64,000 nucleotides of DNA, taken from assembly GCA_037501455.1 (NCBI GenBank), contig CM074856.1, positions 45,599,001-45,663,000 on the forward strand. The letters run 5' to 3'. Numbering within the stretch: position 1 is the first letter of the stretch; every line of letters starts with the position of its first letter. Position numbers and translations under genes: made by a program. The stretch is from Lantana camara. Lineage: Eukaryota > Streptophyta > Magnoliopsida > Lamiales > Verbenaceae. This document shows positions 9,022 through 19,400 of the stretch, piece by piece. Under the pieces are notes generated by a model. It was given only the letters and a program-made list of their open reading frames with translations. It made no database searches and was not told the DNA's origin.

Positions 9022-9204
9022 TTATCTTTTAAATCGTTTTAGTAATGAAATAGTTTTTTGTATTTGTTCTTGATAATATTCTGTCCAATATTCATGATAT
9101 CTCGTGATATACCAGTGTCCATTATTTTTTGCCACTAAGTATGATTTTTTATGATAATTATATTCGTCGTATAAATCTGTTAAATATTCATTATATCCTT
9201 TCAT
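9022..9204 (-). CDS. Small EPRV protein, 60 aa (copy 2 of first small ORF)
   Basis: First frame of the viral block when read on the minus strand. The product is rich in Tyr, Lys and His and has no known domain. It resembles the 63-aa product at 1354-1545: both have a central Tyr-Leu-x-Ala-Lys-x2-Gly followed by His- and Tyr-rich sequence and a Tyr-x-Glu-Gln near the C terminus. The stop is followed after one base by the ATG of the next frame. This tight packing and the paralogue are the main evidence that it is a real gene. The function is unknown. Confidence 0.6.
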   Translation of the reverse strand: MKGYNEYLTDLYDEYNYHKKSYLVAKNNGHWYITRYHEYWTEYYQEQIQKTISLLKRFKR

Positions 9205-9230
9205 TTTGAAAAGTATTGTGGATCAAAATA

Positions 9231-10343
9231 TAATATTCAAAAGTTATTGTATTGATTTATAAGAAAATATCAACTGTGTTATGAAAAATGGGTTCCGCTA
9301 ATGTCATGTGCGGAAAACACTATATTTGCAATATGTTTTAATAGTACACTCTTTTTGTAAAGTGTATTTGTATTCACACTATTTTTAGAAAATGACCTTC
9401 TCAAATATTACATGTAATTATCCAAATTAATTATCCAAAAACATCTCTATATAGATTAATTTATCCTCGAATTTAAACTAAAATTTTGACGTGGAAGTGA
9501 TATAATCATAGCATCATCAAGTTTTAGTGATGTATAATCCTGTTCTAGATCAGAGAACAGGTAATTAAATTCATAATTAATGAAAGTGGCCTAAACTAAA
9601 ATTGAGGCAGATTAACTAAACCAAATTAAAATTAAATAAATTAAAACCTGATAATAAATCTAGATTTTCCTTGACCCAGAATTTGTAGCCAAGTCAACGT
9701 CCTCCTTTTCACGCCGTTCTATTCGCAAGTCGCAACAATGAACAAACCCACCACTCTCTCCCTCTTATCCCTTCTCTCTCCCTCTCTCTCTCTCTCTGAC
9801 CAAACACACACTACAAGCACACAGTCCCACATAAACATCAACTACGTACAGAGTTCTCTCTCTCTCTCCGCCTACTCTCTGTGTTTTTCTTGTCTCTATA
9901 TATATTATATATACATGTATGTATTGGTTTGTTTCTTTCTCTCTCTAAATTTGGGTGTTACGAGCATGCTGCGCGTATTATTATTATCTTGAAAAGCCAG
10001 GAAAATAACGGCATATTCCTCTCTATCTTTTCCATTCTCTCTCTCTCTCTCTTCTCCCTCACTATCTCACTTTTCGCCTATTTACGGAGAGAAATCCTCC
10101 CAAGAAAAATTAAGGAAAATTTGCAAGAATCCAACTTCGAAAGTTTCCTCACCCGGAAAATCGATTCTTTCTGATCTGCATTTGCCGGATAAGAGAAAAA
10201 CCCATGTAGTGTCATCAGATTACTACTGTTTGATCTCTTTTCTTTAGTCCTAAAATACGCTAATTCCCTCGAAAAGAGGGGTCTTTAGCAGTCTTTCTCC
10301 CTTTTTCTGAGCCTTTTGCGTGGTTTTGGGAAGAGAAAGAAGG
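9231..10343 (+). promoter_or_regulatory. Promoter and 5' UTR region of the C2-domain gene
   Basis: Non-coding. 9280-9340 holds short blocks related in direct and inverted form to 690-750 on the other side of the virus. From about 9700 the sequence becomes pyrimidine-rich, with CT tracts at 9755-9800, 9856-9870 and 10033-10052, typical of a plant 5' UTR. A short upstream frame at 9738-9992 is read as a possible uORF or chance frame. TATA-like runs occur around 9895-9915 inside the CT-rich zone. The transcription start cannot be fixed. Confidence 0.45.
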
Positions 10344-13300
10344 ATGGTTGTGAAGATAATGCGGTGGAGGCCATGGCCCCCTCTGATTTCAAGAAAATAT
10401 GAGGTGAAACTGACGGTGAAGAGCCTCGACGGCTCTGATTGGGTGCAGGAAGGTGCAGAGAAGGAGAATGGTGGTCTTGTGGTGGAGATCAGGTGGAAAG
10501 GCCCTAAAATTTCTCTGGGCTCTTTCAGAAGGACTGTGAAAAGGAATTGTACTAGAGAGGAGGTTGTGAAAAGGGGTGATGATGGGTCAAACGGCGCCGT
10601 TTTAGTGGAGTGGGATGAAGAGTTTCAGACCGTTTGCAGCCTTTCTGGGTACAAGGACAACGTGTTTCATCCTTGGGAGATCTGCTTCACTGTTGTGCAT
10701 GTGAGTTAAAAAAAACAAAGAAAATTTCATTTTTTAAATCGTTTTGTTCTTGACTCCAAGATCTTAGGGTTGTGGTTCTATGTTCTTGAATTCCAATTAA
10801 CTTTTTCCTCGATGATTATGTTTCCGTTTTAATTTATAGATTTGGGATTTTCCCTTTGGTTTAGGGTTTGATGTGAACTTTTGATATGAATCCCCATCTC
10901 CCCTTTGGAAATCACTGTAAATTGGAGCAAAATACTGGAAAAAATAATCTTTTTAGGCTTGTTTGAATTAGTTTTCTGGTTTTATTACAGTATAATTCAT
11001 GTATTGACAGTACTAAACGTGCAATAATCCGGTACCTCTGCACTCTCCATTTGGAATATGCGGATGGCTTATCAAATTAATTTTAGGGATTCTTGTTCTT
11101 TTCTTGAGGTGCATAGTTAGTGTTCTCTTTGTTGCTAGCTGTTGCTCTACTTGCAATTGTTCTGTTTTATACTTAATTTGTTTTTAGATTTATGGTGGCT
11201 AATGAATATAAAAGCCACTCCAGATGCTGATTTCCACTCAACTGATTCCGCATTTAAGTCTAATCTACGAGTTTTGAAAAAATCCGAACTATTTGGTTCA
11301 ACTCTATGTCATTTGTACAAAATTTAAGTGCTTAAAAAGGGAGCTTAAGGTATTTGGTAGCTCTACCGAGGGCGAAAACCGTTACAATTTTAATGAACTT
11401 TTTGTTTTTAGCTGGAATCCCACGTTAAGTAATTTATGTAGTATCTGCCGTATTTAGAATTTTTATATGATCTCATACCTTATTTAGGAAGTTTTTCCAT
11501 TCTTTCAAGTTCTCATTGAATTGTTCAGAAAACTTGATTCCATCTGTTTTGATATCAGGGAATGAATCAAGGGACAAAGAACAAGGTTTCTGTCATTGGT
11601 TCAGCTGCCTTAAACCTTGCTGAACATGCTTCCAAAACTGAGGAGCAAATCTCTGAAGTTAAGATTCCTTTAATAGTTCCTAATGTTGCTGTGGAGCGCC
11701 GTCCCCTTCTCTCTGTAAGTGACCGTTTCCTTTTTTTCTTTGTTTTTACTTATAAAGAAACTTCATTGCCATAATATAAAAAACTAATCTTCATCTACAT
11801 TACAGGTTTCTCTCACCATGCTGGAACTTATACCGACACAAGAACCTACAGAAGTGGCACAAATTCCAATAATGCCCCTTCCATCCCCTTCACCGGAACC
11901 ATGTTCTTCAGAAAAGGATGAGGTCTCTGCACTCAAAGCCAGTTTAAGAAAAGTAAAAATATTTACAGAATATGTCTCTACTAGAAGAGCTAAAAAAGCA
12001 TGCCGTGAGGAGGAGGGCAGTGAGGGAAGATGCTCGACGAAGAGTGAGGATGGGGAATATTCCTACCCCTTTGATTCAGATTCTCTTGAGGAATTTGAAG
12101 AAGGTGAATCTGATGAAGGAAAGGACAACTCTGCCCTTAGGAAGTCATTTAGCTATGGGACTTTGGCATATGCCAATTATGCAGGTGTTTCTTGTTATTC
12201 GAGTGCTAGGGTAAATAATGAGGCTGAGGATTGGATTTACTACAGTAATAGGCGTAGATCGGATGTGGGGTGCTCGCATGTAGAGGATCAAGGGCCCACT
12301 GTTCCTGAGCCGTCACTAGTGCAGAATTCTAAGCGTAGTATATTGCCTTGGAGGAAGAGGAAATTGAGTTTCAGATCTCCTAAAGCTAAAGGGGAGCCAT
12401 TGCTTAAAAAGGGAAATGGAGAAGAAGGAGGAGATGATATTGACTTTGACCGTAGGCAGCTCAGTTCTGATGAATCTGGCTCTTTTGGGGTAAGAAATCT
12501 TAGCCTTCTTCTGATGATGGAAGTTAATTGTTTTATGTTATGAAGGTTATGAAGAAAACTATATTCTATTGTATGAGTAATGACATCTAAACCCTTCCCT
12601 GATGGTCATATTACAGTTGTTGGTACCCAAAAGTTTGAGAAAACCAAAAACCACTGCCCAAATATGATTAAAATTACAAAAAAAAAAGCCTATATTTTTG
12701 GGAGTGGTCTGTGTAACTTTTCCAAACTTGCAGATACCTACTGCAATACTGAATTCTTGGACGTGGAATGTGCGTAATTTACTGCCCTTCATTTTTTTTT
12801 AGTTCTATATGTCTTTATCATTCTTCTAGTTTAATAATATGGCGATTTGGGTAAGTATGCATCACTTTGATTTGCTACTTGCTGTATGCAGGTTGTGAAA
12901 CATTAAACAATATTTTGTGCATGATAGTGCATTACTGCATTCCGTTCTTGGAAATCGAAATTGAATTCAGTAAAATCTTTGAATTACAGCATACAGTTTT
13001 CATTCTTTAACATCTATTAAATATTCTCTTCAACTTTCTGGAGAAGTAACGGCTGTATTACATCAATTTCTCAGCTGCATAAAACTGATGAAGACTCAAA
13101 CCCAAACCGTTCGTCGGTTTCTGAATTCGGTGATGACAACTTTGCTGTTGGAACCTGGGAGCAGAAAGAGATAACAAGCAGAGATGGGCATATGAAGATT
13201 CAAACACAAGTCTTTTTTGCTTCCATTGATCAAAGAAGTGAGCGGGCAGCAGGAGAAAGTGCGTGCACAGCTCTGGTTGCTGTTATTGCTGACTGGTTGC

Positions 13301-14100
13301 AGCAAAACCCTACTCTCATGCCAATTAAATCACAATTCGATAGCTTAATCAGAGACGGCTCCTTGGAATGGAGAAACCTGTGCGAGAATGAAACTTACAG
13401 GGAACTATTTCCAGACAAGCACTTTGACCTGGAAACCATCCTCCAAGCCAAAATTCGGGATCTTTCTGTGGTCCAAGAAAAGTCCTTTATTGGATTTTTC
13501 CATCCGGAGGAGGGCAATTTCGACTTTTTGCATGGTGCGATGTCCTTCGACAGTATTTGGGATGAAATTACCCTTTCAGAGAACTCCAACAACACCGAAA
13601 CCCCTGTTTTCATAATCAGTTGGAACGATCACTTTTTTGTTCTGAAGGTCGAAACCGATGCGTACTACATCATTGACACATTAGGGGAACGTTTACACGA
13701 GGGATGCAATCAAGCTTACATACTGAAATTTGACAAGAATACCACACTTTACAAACTGCAAAATACTTCTTCAGAAGAAAAACCCGTTTCAGAATCGAGT
13801 CAAGAATCCAAAGAAAGTGCCCCGGTGGAAGGATCTGAGGAACCCTCGAAGAATATTCCGGAAGAAGAGGTTGTTTCTCAAGGTAAAGAGACGTGCAAAG
13901 AGTACATAAAGAGTTTTTTGGCTGCAATTCCTATTCGAGAATTGCAGGCAGATATCAAGAAAGGCCTGCCTCTGTCGACTCCTCTTCATCACAGGCTGCA
14001 GATTGAGTTTCATTACACGAAATCCCAGCAAGAAAAAACATCCTCGCCTCCTACGTTACAAGTGGTTGATGTTGCAATGCCCGAGGTTTTTGCTGCATGA
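10344..14100 (+). CDS. NT-type C2 domain protein (EEIG1/EHBP1 N-terminal-like), 4 exons
   Basis: Exons 10344-10700, 11559-11714, 11806-12489 and 13075-14100 join in phase 0 with GT/AG borders and give 740 aa. The ATG at 10344 is chosen because the family begins Met-Val-Val-Lys-x-Met-x-Trp-Arg-Pro-Trp. Residues 1-170 form the NT-C2 domain, a beta-sandwich expected to bind membranes or scaffold proteins. About 171-420 is an acidic, Ser-rich linker with the conserved phrase Ser-Phe-Arg-Ser-Pro-Lys-Ala-Lys-Gly-Glu-Pro. The C-terminal part (about 420-640) holds the plant-specific conserved block beginning near Ser-Ile-Asp-Gln-Arg-Ser-Glu-Arg-Ala-Ala-Gly-Glu-Ser-Ala-Cys, followed by a variable acidic tail. 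The Arabidopsis relative is At3g11760, whose cellular role is poorly known. The gene is intact and converges on the glutaredoxin gene. Confidence 0.9.
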
Positions 14101-14514
14101 AGCAAGTGGTGACTGTACATTTGATTAGTGTGATTATAGCTAACTTCATTTTCCCTTAGTTTTCGGGTGAATCGGCAGCAAAATAGCTTCCGGTTCATCT
14201 TCGCGAGTTCTTTGTAAGAGACTAGCGAGTGTGTTTTTCGGGTTTTTTGATAGGCTGTTAAAAGGGTTAGTTTGTTGATCAATATGTGTAGGAATGACCC
14301 TCTTCAAGACTACAGCAGATCCTTGTGTTGCTTAATCTGCATAATCTAATTGTTGACTTTGAATGCTAAACCTTCTTTCTTTTTAATTGTTTGGAAAATA
14401 AACCTTAAGAGTTTGTAATTATTGAATTCAGACATATTGAGAGACATGCCTTGCGATTACCAATTTTGATGTGGTTGTGTGCAATGCAGCAATATCCAAA
14501 CCAGGAGCACAGGA

Positions 14515-14604
14515 TTGATCTAAATGGTTAATGGGTTCATTCTTCAAGATAAGGTTTCGGGTTCGAATTCTATTTAGGCGTACGTGTGTTTAAAAAATAA
14601 TAAT

Positions 14605-14627
<23 letters not shown>
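14515..14627 (+). mobile_element. tRNA-derived SINE, degraded
   Basis: It contains a pol III B-box (GGTTCGAATTC, about 14570-14580) and a GTGTGTTTAAAA tail leading into an A-run. This is the same layout as the better-preserved SINEs at 26395 and 28224. The A-box region is weak, and I could not find a clear target duplication because the tail runs into an AT microsatellite. Confidence 0.55.
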
Positions 14628-14642
<15 letters not shown>

Positions 14643-14643
14643 T
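14620..14643. repeat. (TA)n microsatellite
   Basis: A dozen TA units directly after the poly(A) tail of the SINE. It probably grew from the tail. Confidence 0.9.
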
Positions 14644-16140
14644 CCGAACTAGGATAGGTGAGGCAAGCTGTTATGTACCTGTCCAGCATTGGTAAACTAT
14701 GAAAAAATATATACAAGTCAAAAAATCATAAATGTCTTCAGAAACTGTTCTCACATCCAACGGACTCGAGGAATCGGGGTGTGACACCACGTTTTCACTT
14801 TTTTCGACCAAGTTTGGTGATCCCTTTGCTGGCGGAGAATATACCCTGTTGCTGTGGAAAATTATGTGTATTATTAGCATGGGGACAGATAAAGAGTTGG
14901 GCACAATGGAGTGCCTGGGCCTATGCATTACTCATTGTTTGGTCTAAAAAGAAGCTCCCAATTCAACCTAATTTGGTACCTTTAATTAATTGAATAATAT
15001 TCGATAGAGTAGATTTTTATTATAAATGTTTATAAGTTAAGGTAAAGTAAGTGAATAAGATATGGAATCAAATAAAATTATTTTGACACCCGAATTTTAT
15101 TAGATTTTCTTCTGGTTGGTTGTCGTATTCATGTCTTGGCCTCTTGAGAAATCATATCAATAATTAGAGTCGTTGTCTTGTTTATTATTTATTTGTTTCA
15201 AAAGACCCTAGAAATATTAATTTCATTTTCTGTTTTCTCTTTTAAACTGTTAACCACTTTTGACCTATTTGTTTATTTGTTCAGTAAGAATAGTTTGCTT
15301 GATTATTTGATTGGAATCTTCGATGGGTGTCTCTGTAATCTATTGGTTCGTTTTTATGTACCATTTCTCTTGGAAAATTTTAGCTCAAATTTCATTCGGC
15401 CAAATCCAACCAACTAAAAAAATAAGTGTATTACATTTGTTATTTAATTTGTCACTCTTTCTAAATTTTTCATATCACACTAATGTAAAACACTTGCCCC
15501 TCGTTACACTAGTTTGATCGAACTAGATTCCGGTTAGAATTTTTTATGTTAGTTTAGTTTGAATACTAAGGTAGATGCTTCATAATTAGGAAATTTATGC
15601 CCAATCAGATGAAGGCTTAGATTCATTATGCAGCAAGGTTTCAGAGATTATACTGTTGTGGATCGAACAATTGAGTTGAGAGGATCGGCAGGATCAAGAG
15701 TTAGATTTGTTAAGCAAGTAAGGTTAAAGATTCATATTATGACGACGTCAATTTTATCTTGTGTTTCACTTACAACACACACCTAATATATTGATAGACT
15801 TTCGCTGCTTACAAGTGTACGTGACGAATGTGAATGCCTAAAACAAAAGATAAAACTCAAACATAAAACCAGGGATCCACGCACATATATAACATATGTG
15901 TGACATATATGATCCCATGTAAAACACAGTTAAACTTACTCTAATTTCCCTAAAACATATCAGTTTCTGCAGAGGGCAGAAGGCATAAAATTTTCATTTG
16001 CAAGTTACAACTTCTCTTTCTGCAATACCGAAATCATACTAAGAACAACACCTCCAAATTCCTGCCATCATACTAACAACATTAAGACAACAACTAAAGC
16101 TAAAGCTGCAGAAACATTAAAAACCATCTACAACAACAGT
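14644..16140. other. Intergenic region between convergent genes
   Basis: About 1.5 kb containing the 3' flanks of the C2 gene (+) and the glutaredoxin-like gene (-). Short open frames at 14671-15517 have no domain and read as chance. No repeat structure or RNA gene was recognised. Confidence 0.5.
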
Positions 16141-16932
16141 TCAAAAACCACAGACTAAGCACTTAACCAATCCATTTTCATTACAATCAGGGCACCTCGT
16201 CGGAATCCCATTATTCTGTCCCTCAACAGGCACCACTTTCCTGCTCCCGTTGCAGCTCAAACACAGCACAAATCTCATCCCCCCACATCCTCTGCAAGGA
16301 ACACTCGATGGACTTAAAGGAATCCCTTCCAAGAGATTCCTCAACATTCCCTTTTCGTGCAGTCCCACAACCTCGTCGGCTCCTCCTATGTATCTCCCTC
16401 GTATGAACAACCTCGGCGGGACCACTCTGCCTCCCAGGACCCCCCAAAGCTCGTCTCTGTACTCCATATGCATGGAAACATCTCGTTCCGAGTACACAAT
16501 GCGGAAACTCTCGAGCAAGAATCTAATCGTGTTGCAATCTTCGAATGTCTTTCTGATCCCACGTAGGCTCGTCGTGTACAGGACAAGACAATCTTTCCCT
16601 CCCGGAGGACATTTGTCTTCGAAATCGGATATTAATGCTGGTTTTTCCTCGTTTTCTAAGTTAATGTGGTGTTCTGATCCCATCTTGAGTTCAGAAGCTT
16701 CAATTTCATCTGTTTTCTCCTGTCTTGATGTGATCAAAGGTGCGAGCTTTACTTCCCTGTCAGCATTATGACATGCAACCTCAGGAACGGCGAAATCTTG
16801 CTCGGCTAACGTTTGGAAGCCTCGAACCTGGATGGTTCGCGTCTGAAAATCGAAGCCGGGCTTACTAGTGGGAGTACTATTGGAGATGGATTTCTTCAGT
16901 CTCCTGAGAATTCTTCCCTTCACGTCTTTCAT
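16141..16932 (-). CDS. Glutaredoxin-like protein with C-terminal zinc-cysteine module
   Basis: Intronless, 263 aa. The start Met-Lys-Asp-Val-Lys-Gly-Arg-Ile-Leu-x2-Leu-Lys matches the usual N terminus of this plant family. Residues about 114-206 are a glutaredoxin fold (Leu-Val-Leu-Tyr-Thr-Thr-Ser-Leu-Arg), with the conserved cis-Pro segment Val-Val-Pro-Pro-Arg-Leu-Phe-Ile and Tyr-Ile-Gly-Gly-Ala-Asp. The active-site Cys-x-x-Cys is absent, as in the whole subgroup. Four Cys-x2-Cys pairs at 213/216, 224/227, 247/250 and 258/261 form a DnaJ-like zinc module. It is therefore unlikely to act as a thiol oxidoreductase and more likely binds protein partners or metal. A thioredoxin-superfamily gene is recalled at the syntenic Arabidopsis position (At3g11773). 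Confidence 0.92.
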   Translation of the reverse strand: MKDVKGRILRRLKKSISNSTPTSKPGFDFQTRTIQVRGFQTLAEQDFAVPEVACHNADREVKLAPLITSRQEKTDEIEASELKMGSEHHINLENEEKPALISDFEDKCPPGGKDCLVLYTTSLRGIRKTFEDCNTIRFLLESFRIVYSERDVSMHMEYRDELWGVLGGRVVPPRLFIRGRYIGGADEVVGLHEKGMLRNLLEGIPLSPSSVPCRGCGGMRFVLCLSCNGSRKVVPVEGQNNGIPTRCPDCNENGLVKCLVCGF

Positions 16933-18341
16933 CTTTTGATGATGTTCCTACATTTGCTGACAAACAACTAAAGTGCAAATGCAGATCATGGACAAGACTC
17001 GGTTCCTATAACGACAACTGAGAGAAGGTTAAAGACTTTGAAACGCAGTTTCTTGATTGACATTGATTTTTTCCAGGATGTTGCACTAAGCAGCCCAGAT
17101 AAAGAGTTTCGAGCCACCCGTCGACGAATCAGGACGAGCCACGTAGTCGTGTTGCAGGGCTTTTCAGTAATTTTGATGGTGGGGTTGGTTGTAACATAAC
17201 ATCCATATATAATCGTACACTAGTTGATAGTGGCGTTAGGATAGTGGGACTAAGGGGAGGGAGACAAGGTGTGCCAATGCTCATAATTCAATCACAAGCC
17301 TTTTCTCTCCATCTCCGACTTTCTGGATATAAAGCTATTAAGGTGATTGAAACTTTTTCTTACTTGCCATGAGCCTTGTCTCCCCACATTTTCAACCTTT
17401 CCAAACTAATTACAAGCACACCCTTTTCAAGATTAAAGTGAAATCATGATTGCACTTTGCAATATGAATGTCATTTATAGCCACACAAGTAAATAGTTTA
17501 AAGTCATTATGATTTGAATCATTGAATGTAAGGCTGCAGGTTGAAAGGATTGGAAAGAGATCACAACCACCATTCCAAGAATATTAGGTTATTGGTTTTA
17601 GAGAGGTGGTCCTTTTATTAAAAAAAAAAAAAAAAATTGGTCAAAAAAACTATGGGATTTTTAGGAGTCCCCTCTCATATATAAATCAACCGAAAAAAAA
17701 CAAAGTCAATACAATGCGCCATAATCCAAGCGTCCAAAAGAGCTTTAAAACATGCATAGCTAAGCTAGCTAAGCGTAGGGCAATATTAATCTGTCTATTC
17801 CTGATACACATCGACAAACTTGAATCAAAAGTTGTTGTTCTTCCTTACGACACATTTATTGTAAATTTAATTTGAGGGCCTGAGAGTCTATGTTGGGAGC
17901 TTTGATGTGTTGCAAACTTGAATCCAAACACTTGAAAGTTATTCGACCTTATTTTCAAGATTGAATATTTATGAAATATAATACGTTAATTGTAGTACAA
18001 TTTAGGGGTAGTGGAAGTTGAAATAGTAAAGAAGAAAGCAATTACATTACCAACTGCAATGATTTCTTTTGCTAATATTACTCCATCAAAGATGGCTTTT
18101 AGCAACTAAAAGTACCGTTTAAAATTGTGTTGATTCCTTTTAATTGTTTGTGAGGGCCATTATTAGAATGATTACTGTGATTAGCAAATCTGTGAAGCTG
18201 TCAAATTTCAGTTAAAGGGCCTCGGATGCTGTAAAACAAATTACTGGGGTCAAAGGGAAAAAACAAAAACATGTTGGTTTGTTGATGATAATTGATAGGT
18301 TTCACCCACTCAACATCATTTCAGAATACATCAACTCAAAT

Positions 18342-18475
18342 TAATGCTATTAAATCTTAACTAACCTGTTCTACTTTAGCAAGTTACTACTTAATGGTGT
18401 AATTTAAATGCTATTAAATCTTAATTAATGATTTAATGTGTTTTATTTTAGCAAGTTGTCAGTTAATGGTGTAAT
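18342..18475. repeat. Two-copy tandem duplication, about 65-70 bp unit
   Basis: Two adjacent diverged copies share AATGCTATTAAATCTTAA, TTTAGCAAGTT and TTAATGGTGTAATT in the same order, at 18342-18404 and 18405-18475. Confidence 0.75.
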
Positions 18476-18660
18476 TCGATGGTTCAACGTCATGTTAATC
18501 TCACATCTAGATATGCAGTTGTTGTTGATGGTGAGAACTTTACATTTTAGTAGATCCATCTCGTTCCGTATCAAGGAAAAATGAAACAAAAAACTTGGCA
18601 TGATATGAAAGTAGTTGCATTTTTGTAGTTTGGAAAATTTTCTTGGTACGATGTGTACCG

Positions 18661-18829
18661 AAAGACGGAGCCAGAATTTAAGGGGGTGAAAATCGAAATA
18701 TCAAAAATAAAAGAGAGAATTTTTAATTTGAAAGGACAAAGTTATAAATATTTTAATATATATATATATAATTTTGTCAAAATTTAGGGTACGGAAGCCA
18801 CCCTATACCCCTTGGCTACGTCCATGCCT
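18661..18829. mobile_element. MITE-like repeat with imperfect terminal inverted repeats
   Basis: The left end (about GACGGAGCCAGAATTT) pairs with the inverted right end (CTTGGCTACGTCCATGCC), followed inside by AGGGGGTG and CACCCTATACCCC. AT-rich centre. The target duplication is not clear. Confidence 0.45.
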
Positions 18830-19400
18830 ATATTAATATGTGTTTATGCATTGGTAAATATAACGGTCCAAGAGTAACAAAATGAAGGTAGACAAGGGTA
18901 ATTCTGGCCCAATCTTTATTCAATTAAACCAGTGTAACAAGAAGACGAAAGACGAATGACAAATGACGAATGTTTTATACTTATCGTATAATTCGACTAG
19001 AATTTTCCGGTAGACAAAGGTATTTGCACATTAAGATATGTCCATTCAAGTCATAACTGTTATTTGTCCCATAAAATATGTAAACTGATTTTTATTTATT
19101 TTTTGCCTCTTTTTCCGTCCTGCAAGCTATAGCCGGAACCAACTTTAGCAAATTAGTCTCATCCCATGACGAGCATAATACATTTATCATGCCGGGCTAG
19201 GTAACGTGAGCAAGTAACCTGAGTGGGGACATTAAGGGATCAGATCAATTGTTTGTACTAAAAAAAAATAATATATTTATCATATAATTGATGTATTTAT
19301 TTTATAAATAATGAATAATTACATATATTATAAATATTGTAACACAACACTAAAATTCATATATTTGAAGGGCCAGAGGATGTGCAAATCCTTGAGCAAT

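Larger units (their letters stand above)
800..9230 (-). mobile_element. Endogenous pararetrovirus, near full length (Caulimoviridae)
   Basis: About 8.4 kb of viral sequence in the plant chromosome, all frames on the minus strand. The order is five small ORFs, coat protein, protease-RT-RNase H, transactivator/viroplasmin, a 530-bp intergenic region, movement protein, tRNA-Met primer-binding site and three small ORFs. No integrase and no LTRs are seen, as expected for this family. Separate CP, Pol, TAV and MP genes exclude petuvirus-like single-polyprotein types. A movement protein that precedes the primer-binding site resembles soymoviruses. Neighbouring frames abut or overlap by a few bases (TAATG or ATGA junctions), the arrangement used for TAV-driven reinitiation on a polycistronic RNA. 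The ends are approximate because the flanks are also AT-rich. The integrant is linearised inside the small-ORF region, not at the primer-binding site. Confidence 0.9.
16933..19400. other. Intergenic region with small repeats
   Basis: About 2.5 kb upstream of the glutaredoxin-like gene and downstream of the ML gene. It contains an A-run at 17621-17634, a two-copy tandem duplication (18342-18475) and a MITE-like element (18661-18829). A frame of 89 codons at 17606 starts in the A-run and has no domain. No gene is supported. Confidence 0.5.

Noticed and set aside
9738..10174. Upstream open frames in the CT-rich 5' region of the C2-domain gene
   Set aside because: Leu/Ser/Phe-rich translations come from CT microsatellites. 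They could be uORFs but show no sign of a conserved peptide.
12559..12792. Extra exon between exons 3 and 4 of the C2-domain gene
   Set aside because: A CAG/GT-like pair around 12733-12770 exists, but exons 3 and 4 already join in phase 0 into the conserved family sequence.
16223..16771. Frames of 60-173 codons on either strand within the glutaredoxin-like gene
   Set aside because: Shadow frames of the real 263-aa gene, without any domain.
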